Assembly: GCA_021464415.1 (NCBI GenBank)
Contig: JAKCWG010000826.1
Coordinates: 62,001-126,000, forward strand
Reading direction: 5' to 3'
DNA from: Lonicera japonica
Taxonomy: Eukaryota > Streptophyta > Magnoliopsida > Dipsacales > Caprifoliaceae
Length of the DNA stretch: 64,000 nucleotides
The notes under the pieces were generated by a model. That model saw only the letters and a list, made by a program, of their open reading frames with translations, did no database searches and was not told where the DNA came from. Position numbers and translations under genes: made by a program. Within the stretch, counting starts at the first letter, position 1. Each line of letters starts with the position of its first letter. This document shows, piece after piece, positions 10,112-20,772 of this stretch.

Positions 10112-13100
10112 CTAGAGTGCCACAAAATGTATAACATGAAAAAATTAATGAGTAAAACAATCATATAATAGGGAAGACATAGAATTACGGAATCAAACAA
10201 ATTAAAGGTTCCCCTGACAATTAATTTTTTTGGTAATGACCACTTATATTTTTATTTATCTAAAATATAATAATTATTTTTTCATTATTTACTTTATTAA
10301 AAAATTATATTTATATACATTTGGACATATATTATTTTTTTGTCTTGATCAATAGTTGGTGGAGTATAAATTAATCTTTTTATTGTAAGAGTTGGTATAT
10401 TGATATGTTTCAAAAAAATAACACGAGTTTCAGTTTCGGAAATTATAAAATAAAATATTGTGATTCATAATTTGGGAAGAATGGAGTAGAAATTTGTCTA
10501 GAAAGCCTAAATAAAACTTACATGAAATTAAATGAGAATATATGCTAAATACCATTATTATCTGTTGAAACCACGAGTCTCACAATAAAGTTATTTCCTT
10601 TTGGCATGACAAACTGTTCATGTTCAGTTATTCCCTGATGAAGTCAACCACGTACACCAAAATAAATTTGGAATTATTATTATCAGTAATTTAATTTTGA
10701 ATCAAGAACACAAAAACAATACCAAAAACAAGTATAGAGGTAGTAAAGATGTAAATCATAACAAAAATCTTACAATGCATAGTAAAACATTTAAAAAAAA
10801 TTGAGGACTTGAAAGAAAAAGACACTTTTGGTCTAGGTATTTCAAGTAAAACTTCATATATTTGCGTTAGGATTTGTGATGAAATTTTGATTTCGTCCCA
10901 AATTGTATACATAACCTGACGGAATTTTGTTTTGCCAAAAATTGGTCGCTAATGTATTTGTTGTAGTACATCCTTGGTATAATGGTCCAAGTCAAACCAC
11001 ACTATATTCAAAGATGTCAATAAAGCATAATTATTAACAATAATTAACACTTTAGTAGGCATAACATATAACTTAAAAGCTTCCTAATGCATGTGAGAAC
11101 GCGTAGACAGGAATTTCGGTTAGTGGGGATTTAGTTACTAAGAAAAAAAAAAACTTGCTCAAAATTATATTTTAATTTTAAAATTCATATGTGTCTAAGG
11201 CAAGGGTGGAGTGTATTTTTTTTTAAATGATTAAGTTTAGTACTTACAAAAAAGAGTTAAAACAGACATTATCTTAAAAAATTTAAAGGGAAATTTCAAA
11301 GTTAATATTAAACTTTTCTATTTAAATTTAGTAAATTATCTTAAATTTGATAAACAAAATAGGTGCATGGGTACTTCAATTTTTTATTTTTTTTGAAAAA
11401 AGGGAAGGTCTACAAGTTCATTTCATTTATTACAGTAATAACAAAAATCCCCCCACCCCGAATGAAATTCGAATTGAAAATCTCTCTTAATAATTTAGAA
11501 CATATATTTTAACATTTTTTTTCTGTTAATTAATAATGAAATATTAAATCTAATCTACTGCAAAATTGAAACTTAGAATTAATGATCATACATATACCTC
11601 CTTTTCATTTTTATCAAGGATCGTACTAAAAAATGAAGGTGACAGACAAACTCCCTGCACAACATAATGATAATGATGTTAGAACTTATTTTTTTCATTT
11701 ATTACAGTAATAATGAAAATACCGAAAGATTCGAATTCAGGATCTCTCCTAATGATGTTAGAACATATATTCTAATATTTTTTTTATGTTAATTAATATT
11801 GGAATATTAAATCTAATCTACTGCAAAATTGAACTTTAGAATTAATGATCATACATATACCTCTTTTTCATCAAGGATCGTACTGAAAAATGAAGGTGAC
11901 AGACAAACTTCCTGGACAATATAATGATAATGATGTTAGAACATATATTTTAACATTTTTTTTTTCTGTTAATTAATATTGAAATATTAAATCTAATCTA
12001 CTGCAAAATGGAAACTTAGAATCAAACAACATACATATACCTGATTTTCATCATGGATCATATTAGAAAACAAAGGCGGCAGACAATCCTCCTGGACAAC
12101 ATAATAAAAATGATGATAGAACAAATATTTTGACATTTGTATTTTTTTGTTAATTAATATTTGAATATTAAATCTAATATACTCGAAAATTGAAACTTAG
12201 AAATAATGATCATACATATACCTGGTTTTCATCATGGGTCGTCCTATAAAACGAAGGTGGCGGACAAGTACCCTGATCAAGTAGCAAAAAGAAAAGAATA
12301 TTAAAATTTTTTGGAGTCATTATCTGCAAAAGAAAAAAATAATAATAATTACTTTTATTTAATATTTTTGTTTTTGCCTAATCAAATTCCCTCACTTGGA
12401 AGGTTTTTTTTTTGTTTCTTTTTCGTTCTTTATAGATACATGCACATATATATATATATATATGATGGAAATTAATACATTTAAGAACGTACGTTTCTAT
12501 GGTTGTAGGGTCATTTTATAACCAAATGGAAATGATATAGGGATATTAGAAATTAATACTATTTTACGAAAAAAATAAAAGAAATCAATATTTTTTTGTC
12601 CTCACTTGGAAATTAATATTTTTCCATTGTCAGGAATAGACTCAGATAGTTGCAAGGTAATAATTATTTTAAACTTTTAATGATATAACTAATTTGAGAT
12701 ATAGGGATATTAAAAAATGAGGCATACGTAAGAGTGTTTTTTTGTAAAAGAATTAAGAAATAATATATTTAAAATTAATTGCCTATTTTTTAAAAAAGCT
12801 CTAATGATTGACATGTGTTCCTTTTCTTTATTTAAAAATTACTTAAATGTTTGCGCTGCTTATTTTTTAATAGATGGCTATACGTAATGATCGTACATAT
12901 ACCTGTACTTTAGCATGGATCATCCTATGAAACGAAGGTGGCGGACAGCTTGTCTAATAAAGTTAAAAAAAAAAAAAGAATATTAAAATTATTTTAGTCA
13001 TTATCTACGAAAGAAAAAAAACTAATAATTACTGTTATTTCATATATTTGTTTTTGGCTACTCAAATTACTTCACATTGAACTTTTTTTTTTCATTCTTT

Positions 13101-14176
13101 ATAGATACATGCATATATATATATATATATATATATATGTTGCAAATTAATACGTTTCTCTCTAGAAGATACTAAACAAGAAAGTTTGTGTACTTCTAGG
13201 GTCCTTTGATAACCAAACCGAAAAGATATAGGGATATTAGAAATTAATACTTTTTCATTGTCAGGACTAGACTCAGATAGTTTGGAGGAAATAATTATTT
13301 TAACCTTTTTTAATAGTACAACTAACTTGAGATATAGGGATATTAGAAAATGGGACATGCATGAGAGTATTTTTACAAAAAAATTAAGAAATAATATATT
13401 TGATAAGTAAATATATATCTTTTTGTTTTGGTAAAACATTTTAAAACACAAGCGTTAACCATGGAGCATATGTTAACATACACTAAAAAATAAACCCTTA
13501 TTTTACAAAAATAATATTCTCTTGGTTTTTTTCTCAAAATTTGTTCTCAGAGTGGGATTTTTAACCCATTTCAAGAATATAATTAAATATTCCGGTCCTG
13601 ATGGAGTTAGAAAATAGTTTAGAGAGTTGCTACAAATGGCCCATAAAGTTCATCATCATGATGATACTCCTCCTCCTCCTGCACAACATATATAATAATA
13701 TTGATGTTAGAACATATATTGATATTTTTTTCTGTTAATTAATACTGGAATATTAAATCTAATCTACTTTGTAATTGAAACTTAGAATTAATGATCATAC
13801 ATATACCTCTTTTTTGTCAAGGGTCGTTTGATAAAACAAAGGCGGCGGACACAGGCACTGATCAAGTAAGGAAAAAGAAAAAAAATATTTAAAATTAGCA
13901 AGAGTCATTGTCTGTGTCACAAAATTTAATTTTCGTCATATTTTTATTTTTCACTACTCAAAATAATGAAATGGAAAATGATAGAAAAAATAATTGATTT
14001 GTGTGAGAAATTAAAAAATAAATTGACAAATATGGTGGATGTTCTCTTATTTTTTGGATTTTTCCAGAGTAGCCCATATTTTAAAAATAATACATTATAA
14101 TCTTCAAATATAATTTATAAATTATGACATTATAGTAATGTTTCTGGGCATCGATCGCGAACTTAATATACAATGA

Positions 14177-14233
<57 letters not shown>

Positions 14234-16672
14234 TTTATTTTATTTTTTTACTTTGTTTTACCCTATTTGTCAATTGGTTGATTGCAAATGTGACTTCACA
14301 CATTTAAATGGGAGTATCGCGGTTATCAACAAACATAAATTGAATTCTTAAAAGACAACTTATACAAGTACAATTAGGGGTGACCACTAGAATTGAACTA
14401 GTGACTAGAATTCGCTCTCCACTAACAAGATATTTCAAGTTCGAGTCTCCTTATATATAAACGTACTAAAAAGGAAAATAAAAAATGTACCTCTGGGGGC
14501 CCATCATCAAGTGCTGTCTCATTGGATGGCTGCACGCTTAAGTTCTGAATCAAGTACAAAAACCAATTTTTAGTAATATGTATTATTACCGATCTTAAGG
14601 TGTTGTTTGATTTCACCTCTAAATGATTCAAGATGAATTTATATCTGAATATCTTTTTTACTGTAAATTTTGTACCAAATTTTTTATATTGTAAAACAAT
14701 TCAATTTTCATTTAGACAAAAAATATTACTTTTTGACTTTTTTCTTTTTTGGTAGTGGTGAAATTTTATTTTCCACAAAACATAAAAAACGATGAAAGAC
14801 ATGTCTACAAAAATTAGCATGACAGAGAAAGTATCCAACCATACTAATAAAAATATCAAAAAATAAGGGCCGAGGAAGAAAAGAATATATATTATGAATG
14901 ATATATACTCATAAAAATGAGTATGAAAGAAAGAACATCCCACCACACTGTTCCAATAATTTTTTCAACTTCTCGCACAATTATTTTTTTAATCATTTTT
15001 TATTATTATTATCAAACATCTTATTGATGAAATGTCATCAATTATCATGTATTATCTTCTCTCTTATCGAATAAATTAAACGACCATTATCGGTAAAATC
15101 AAATTGTTCACTTGATTTTATCTCAATTTTAGTGGATACATATATTATGGGGCAGCCTCTCCTAAGGCTATTATTATCTTAAGGCCTTAAATGGTTACAT
15201 ACCTTTTTTAATTATATTAATTGTTTTTTTTAAAAAAAAATAGAGGAAGATTATTGAATCAATGTTTTAATAAATTGATTATGCTAATGGATATTCGTCT
15301 TCGACTCTTTTTTTTTAGGGAAAAAAATTGTATTTTTTTCGCAACTCTTTAAGTAATAGTTGTTTCCATTGGGTATTTATTTGTACGTAATACTCGTTTG
15401 ATATATATATATATATATATATTTATATTTATTTTAAATAAAGAACGGACTTACCCTTTTAAGGGGGTAAATGAATAAATTTTTTAATGAAATTTGGTGG
15501 GGATGATCTCCATGATTAGTAGATCAACTCCACAAAATTTCATCAAAAGATTCACCAAGGAAATAAGTGATCTAAAAGTCTAATTCAACGGTCGAAATGC
15601 AAGCATAGATATCAATCTTTAGTTCGCCCACATTCTGATTGAATTTTTTGATGAAATTTGGTGGAGATGATCTCCATGATTAGTAGATCAACTCCACCAA
15701 ATTTCATCAAAAGATTCACCAAGGAAATAAGTGATCTAAAAGTCTAATTCAACGGTCGAAATGCAAGCATAGATATCAATCTTTAGTTCGCCCACATTCG
15801 GATTAAATTTTTTGATGAAATTTGGTGGGAATGATCTCCATGATGAGTAGATCAACTAAACCAAATTTCATCAAAAAAATCGATCATTTACCCCTCAAAA
15901 AGAGAAGTCCGTTCTTTAATTAAAATAATGCAGCCCTTTGTAGAGTCTGGCTCTATATTTTTACATATGGGAAATTTATGCAACAAAGTGGTCTTTAGGA
16001 CCTTTTTTTTTTCATCCTAAAAGGACATCCCCAATTAATGTTTTGACGATTGAAATTCATCGCTAAAGGTTAGTCTATATACGAACCGGTCTTTCTGTGA
16101 TTTCTCTTACTTGGTGTTAGTGAAGCCCCCAATTACTTGAAAACTTACCATAGAATGAACAGAAAGGATCCGGTATATTTGAAAAACAAAATTATGCACA
16201 ATCGTAGGATTATCGACCATTACTTCCTTTATATTATAGAATTGAATTTTGTTGTTGATGAGACTCATGTACCATGCTCAAGTTTGTATGCAATGTTTAA
16301 TAAGTTTTAGAGATAATTTTTGCTCATAATAAAAAAAGGGTACGGTTATTAAATCAATGTTTTATCATCTGCAGGCCTAAAATTATTGTATATTTCAATT
16401 GCAATTAGATCAAGATAGGAACGATGGAAAAAAATCACCCAATCTGGATCTTTATTTATTATGTTCATAATCAATATGGATCCGGGCAATCTAGTTGGAT
16501 ATGGGCCATAGCCGAACAATCGGCAGTATAATTAATATATAGCAAGATTTAAAATGATAATAAAACTTACAGCGCTAGTAGAGCTGCTATCTGATACGGG
16601 GAGTTTCTGCATCTCGTCCTCCTTCTCGATCGTTGCATTATCAGTTAAATTTTGTGGATCTTGGTTAGCCAT
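9837..16672 (-). CDS. Gene A: micro-exon repeat protein with C-terminal compact RING-CH-like zinc domain
   Basis: Hand-built model on the minus strand, ten exons: 16571-16672 (34 codons, starts MANQD, ends SSSTSA), 14491-14544 (18 codons), micro-exons 13807-13857, 12903-12953, 12222-12272, 12041-12091, 11861-11911 and 11598-11654, linker exon 10553-10634 (27 codons plus 1 nt, starts GITEHEQF), last exon 9837-10111. All introns are GT-AG and the frame stays open across every junction, giving about 274 residues. The first exon is polar and probably disordered. The repeats are Cys/Pro-rich. The last exon has C-x2-C-x14-C-x-C-x5-H-x2-C-x5-C-x2-C followed by KVTLL, the order of ligands of RING-CH (RINGv) E3 ligase domains. 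Ubiquitin-ligase activity is inference only. I do not recognise the full protein. Neighbours are its own paralogs. Confidence 0.72.
11598..13857 (-). repeat. Micro-exon array of gene A (six in-frame exons)
   Basis: Six short blocks, each bounded by an AG acceptor and a GTATATGT donor, are all in phase 0. Five are exactly 51 bp and one (11598-11654) is 57 bp. They read, 5' to 3' in the gene: CLCPPPLFYQTTLDKKE, TSCPPPSFHRMIHAKVQ, GTCPPPSFYRTTHDENQ, EDCLPPLFSNMIHDENQ, EVCLSPSFFSTILDEKE, GVCLSPSFFSTILDKNEKE. The intron next to each exon is also duplicated (motif TTAATTAATATTGGAATATT plus AATGATCATACATATAC), so exon and intron spread together as a genomic unit. The +1 and +2 readings hit stops in some units, which supports the chosen frame. 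Confidence 0.78.
14176..14230. repeat. (ATT)n microsatellite in a gene A intron
   Basis: About 17 tandem ATT units are followed by AT-rich sequence. Gene B lacks the expansion at the matching place (about 49330). Confidence 0.95.
15438..15920. mobile_element. MITE with three internal hairpins, in intron 1 of gene A
   Basis: The ends TAAAGAACGGACTT and AAGTCCGTTCTTTA are inverted repeats, extended inward by GGGTAAATGA/TCATTTACCC. Inside, a 59-bp hairpin unit (GATGAAATTTGGTGGAG ... CTCCACCAAATTTCATC) occurs at 15486-15544, 15650-15708 and 15814-15872, with a 164-bp period. It lies within a ~1 kb stretch (about 15145-16150) that is absent from the matching intron of gene B (near 51370). Confidence 0.7.
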
Positions 16673-17280
16673 TTCGATCGACGACCTGAACGAAGAAGCA
16701 ACTAAGCACAAGCTAATTGAAAGAGAAGATTATCGTGCTGTGCATGACTTATAGGATCATCAAATGTATTTATTAGCACTTAATTTCTCAACTACCATGC
16801 TTTTGTCCCCTTACTAAAATTAACAGTTGACATAAAATACAGCTGACTTACTAAAATTATTGAAAGTCCCGAGGTCAAAAGATTGCTATTAAAAAAACTA
16901 GGAAGAAAAGTCTTTTCATGCATATATACTTGCAAGTTGCAGCTTAATTCTTCAACGCTTCGGTTCAAGATAAAAAAAAATAAAAAATATATTCTTGAAC
17001 CTTACTCGAATGTGATACCTTTGTAACAAGGATTTATGTAGTAGTAAAGTTAGAAATTTAAATTATTTTGGACTAGTGTCAAATTTAAAATTTAGACAAT
17101 TAAGATTGTAGTTATTCGTTGTATAATGGTATATTTTTTATACAAATGATACAATTTTGAATATGATATATGGTTCGAAATGAAGCGGAAAATGTAGGGT
17201 CATGGAGTAGTTCTTATTCTTAATAATGGTGCAGTTATAAGTAAATGGCAGGCTTAAATTACAAACATATACTCTGGTAA
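16673..17280 (-). promoter_or_regulatory. Conserved 5' flank of gene A (putative promoter and 5' UTR)
   Basis: About 600 bp upstream of the ATG aligns with the region upstream of gene B (52015-52690), including GTGCTAATAAATACATTT about 100 bp before the ATG, a TATA-like candidate. The flank is part of the tandem duplication, so conservation reflects shared descent as well as possible function. The transcription start is unknown. Confidence 0.5.
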
Positions 17281-17610
17281 ATCAAAAAAAAATCAGTTTT
17301 ATAAATATGGTAGAGTAATAATAGTTATTTAATTTATTTTTTTATTTTTTTTCGTAGTACGGTAAAGATGCGTGCCTAATACTAATACTAATATTTTCTC
17401 CGTCTCAATGAAAAATGATTGAATTCATAGGTTCCTCCCTGTTCACACAGGTTAGAACTGGCTTGTGTTATTTTGTTTAATATATTGGTAATTGGTTCCA
17501 TTGCGTTCCAAACCTACAACATTCATCCAGAACAATATGTCCAATATGGCCTTCTTCTTGTGTGTTTTTTTGTAAAATCAAAAGGCCAACTATAGCAATT
17601 ACTATGAAGC
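17281..17610. other. Junction between tandem gene units; start of the next 3' flank and target duplication
   Basis: No gene is seen. From about 17575 the sequence matches the 8880-8915 flank of gene A and then reaches GAAGC (17606-17610), the left target-site copy of the inserted retrotransposon. Confidence 0.7.
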
Positions 17611-19326
17611 TGACGCGCCGAAAATACTTCCGTGCTTAGGTACCCAAGTGCAGGTTGTCAAGTTATAATACTTGGTAAGTCCAAGTGTCGAACCACAAGG
17701 ATAGTCGGAAAGACGATGTGGTGATTACGAGTCCAAGGCTTTGTTAAGAGAATTTAATTGGTTGATTTTTATGATTGATTTTAAAGTCTTGCAATAAAAA
17801 TTAAAATGATCTAACAATAGATGAGAAAAGGCTAAGGCATTATAGAATTCATTTGTTTTGCAAAGTTAAGTAAAATCAATCTCATTCAAAGTTCTCAATG
17901 CAATTCCTAAGTGTTGAATATTTTACCCATTTCTAAGCAAAAGGGTGTGGAGCAAAAGCAACCCATTCCCATATAAATGCCATATAAAGAAAGGGTGTAA
18001 GCAAATATCAACACAAGTGTATCTCTCATTTTTATCTTGTGACAAAGGGTGTGAAGCAAGTGCAACCCATTCCCACATAATATCAACCAAGATTCAAACT
18101 TAAAATACACAAAAATAAAAGGCATAAATTTAAACTAGGCATTTAAGAACTCATTGTTAGTTTCCCTAGGCAAATGACTTGATTATGAAAATGGCCAACT
18201 ACAAGGAGTTTAGCTCGATAAATCATAACATTTCATTTGTCTAAGATTGGGAGGTCTAGGTGGAGGTCAAACCGTCATATATAGACTTATTTGATAAATA
18301 CAAATTGAATCCTTAAAATGATTAATGAAGTTGTTTATGACATAAATTTAAAAGATCATCTTTGGCAATACTTTAACTAAGAAAATGATGAGTCTAAAAA
18401 TCACATAAAGTGTAGAAAGCACTCAACATATCATTAAAGTATTTAAAGATTAAAATCTCAAATTTATGGTGTTTTCATGAATATCAAAGACTAATCATGC
18501 TTGGCAATGAAAAGTATCTCATTCAAAGAAAGAATGGACATAGGCTAGTAAGAAATACACAAGTGTATCATCTCCTCATTAATGCTTGAGATCTATGTAT
18601 ACAAGGCATACAAAGTCAAATCATCATATGAAAATTATCTTACTAGCTTATGAATGGTTGAAAAAATGGAGAAGATGAAGGATTCAAAAAGTATTTAACA
18701 ATACTAACAATGGAATGAGAATTGAACTTACATAATTAATGCATTGCAAATTTCATCTTTTAGCCTTAGCAAAGAAATTACTCCATAATAAATGTAGAGA
18801 CAAGAATTATCAAAGTGAACTCCATTTCTCTCTCTAGAAAAAACTATTACAAGCTCTCTATAAATTAAGAAATTGAGAAAATAAAAGTGTCCTCTCCAAC
18901 ACAACAATGAAGACTATAAATAGGAGAGTTGTGTTGGATGCTAAAATAATAAACAATGCTTTTTATTTTTATTTTTTTATTTTTATTTTTATTGTTTATT
19001 TTTGGTGGAGAATTCCACTTTCTTGGATGCTCTTTAATCACATGGAGATGGAGACTTTCTTTAATTCTTTTTGCCCATGGAAAATTCCACTATCTTGAAT
19101 TCTTTTTGTCCATGGAAAATTCCAATATTGTATTAAATACAATATTTCTTGAAATCTAAAGACACCAAAATAAACACAAAAATATGCCTTTCCAAGCATT
19201 GTTAAATACAAAAGTGCTACGAGACTAATCGCGAAATAAGTTGGCAAACTGAGTAGTTTTAGAGAAATAAACGCGTCAAACAACTCCGAAAATAAGCAAA
19301 TGAATGACAATATTAAGCGTTTATCA
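17611..19326 (-). repeat. 3' LTR of the young Athila-type element
   Basis: In element sense it runs TGATAAACGC ... GGCGCGTCA with TG/CA ends, 1716 bp. Open frames within it are not conserved as proteins beyond DNA-level LTR conservation. Confidence 0.93.
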
Positions 19327-19340
19327 ACTCCCCCCGACTT
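19327..19340 (-). other. Polypurine tract (plus-strand primer)
   Basis: On the minus strand it reads AAGTCGGGGGGAGT, directly upstream of the 3' LTR. Confidence 0.88.
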
Positions 19341-20772
19341 ATCTCTTGCTAGTCCCTTAGCAAGCAAAATAAAAATAGCTATATATAATATCCGAAAATG
19401 CATTGATAAAATGCACTAAGCCATTTTAAAAACTCCCAAGTTCCCTTAGAAGACGAGGTTTGTCTCGTGAAGGTTTACAGTGATGATACCCACAAACATC
19501 CGAAGTTTGAAATCTAAGTAGTAGAATTGAAGCATTTTCACGAATTGATTCAATTGTCTGGAATTACTATTACAATTTCCGGAATGTTGGCATTTGAATA
19601 ACGATCTCCATTGCTTACAATCTCCTTTAGAAACTAGTTCCACATTCACATTTGAACACATTATGCATATGAATCTTTGACACAATCATTCTTAATCACA
19701 AATAGTTCTATTCATCAATAGTGGAAGAGAGAAATCTTTCAAAAACAAAAGCTCAAGAACTTCGTCAATTTTAAGCACTTTTTTTTTCTTTTTTTTTTTT
19801 TACTTGGACTTTTTGCTAAATTAGCTCAAGGTGGTTTGCATCTCTATGAAGGGCAGCGGTCTCACTTTGTAATTTTGCATTCATAACTTCTTCTTTTTTT
19901 TCTTCTTCTTTTTTTTTTTTTTTTTTAAATGCACAAAGGAAGCTATTCACCCCTTTTCCATATGGTAACCTTTGCCTATCCTTAATATTAGACAAAATGA
20001 CTTATGAATTTAGTCAAGTGAAGCTTAAAGTCAATATTAAGTTTAAAAGTCATCCAAGTTTTTAAAATTTTTTTTTTAAGTGCCATGCATGTGTCCCCTC
20101 TAAGGAGGATCTTTTCGAAAGAGCTTTTATTGCATTTGAACATTATTTCTCTCTACACAAGATGAAAATCACTCTATGTGATACCAAAGACTAAATCAAA
20201 ACACAACATTATGCATATTCATAGGAAACTACAAGACTCAAGAATCTAAATGAAGCAATGCCATGGAGATTATCACTCAACTACCTATCCGAATTAAGAA
20301 TTTCATGTCAAAAACCATCAATTCAAAGACAATTCTAAAAAAAATGATCATCATATTTCAAACTTTCAATTTTTTTTTTTTTTTTTTTTTTTTTGAAGCT
20401 CTACACGCATGAAAAATTCAGAAATTGAAAAGCCATTAAAGTTTAAGTACATTACCCCCCAACTTGAAGAACGCATTGTCCTCAATGTGAAGAGAACGAG
20501 AAATTGGCATTCTCCCATTTGGCTTTTCGATTTTCATGAGGAAAAGAGAGCTATTTTTTAAAGCAAAATTACTATATGTACACACTAACAAAAACAAACG
20601 GGTTAGAATTAGATAAAACATAACATGCATGCATTACAATCACATTTCAATCCTCATATCATATTTATCAAACCAAACCCAAAAAGGAAGGAAAGAAAAT
20701 AAAGCAAAAAAAAGTTTTTTTTTTGTTTTTTTTTTGTTTTTATAAAAGTATATACAACATCACCTATACTTG
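19341..20772 (-). other. Noncoding region between pol and the 3' LTR
   Basis: About 1.4 kb without a supportable gene. It has long T runs on the plus strand (for example 19910-19926 and 20370-20394). It aligns in part with 3300-4440 of the first element, so it is a conserved 3' untranslated part of the family. Confidence 0.75.

Noticed and set aside
9886..10134. Plus-strand ORF of 82 codons that recurs at 39737-40006 and 44366-44614
   Set aside because: It is the exact antisense of the zinc-finger exon; its recurrence is explained by the gene duplication, and the minus-strand reading has matching splice sites and Cys/His ligands.
14380..14460. tRNA-like B box (GTTCGAGTCTC) suggesting a tRNA gene or SINE
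   Set aside because: No cloverleaf, no convincing A box at the right distance and no defined ends.
17907..18125. 72-codon ORF found identically at 26628-26846
   Set aside because: Both lie inside the two LTRs of one element and are identical only because LTRs are copies; there is no start context or domain.
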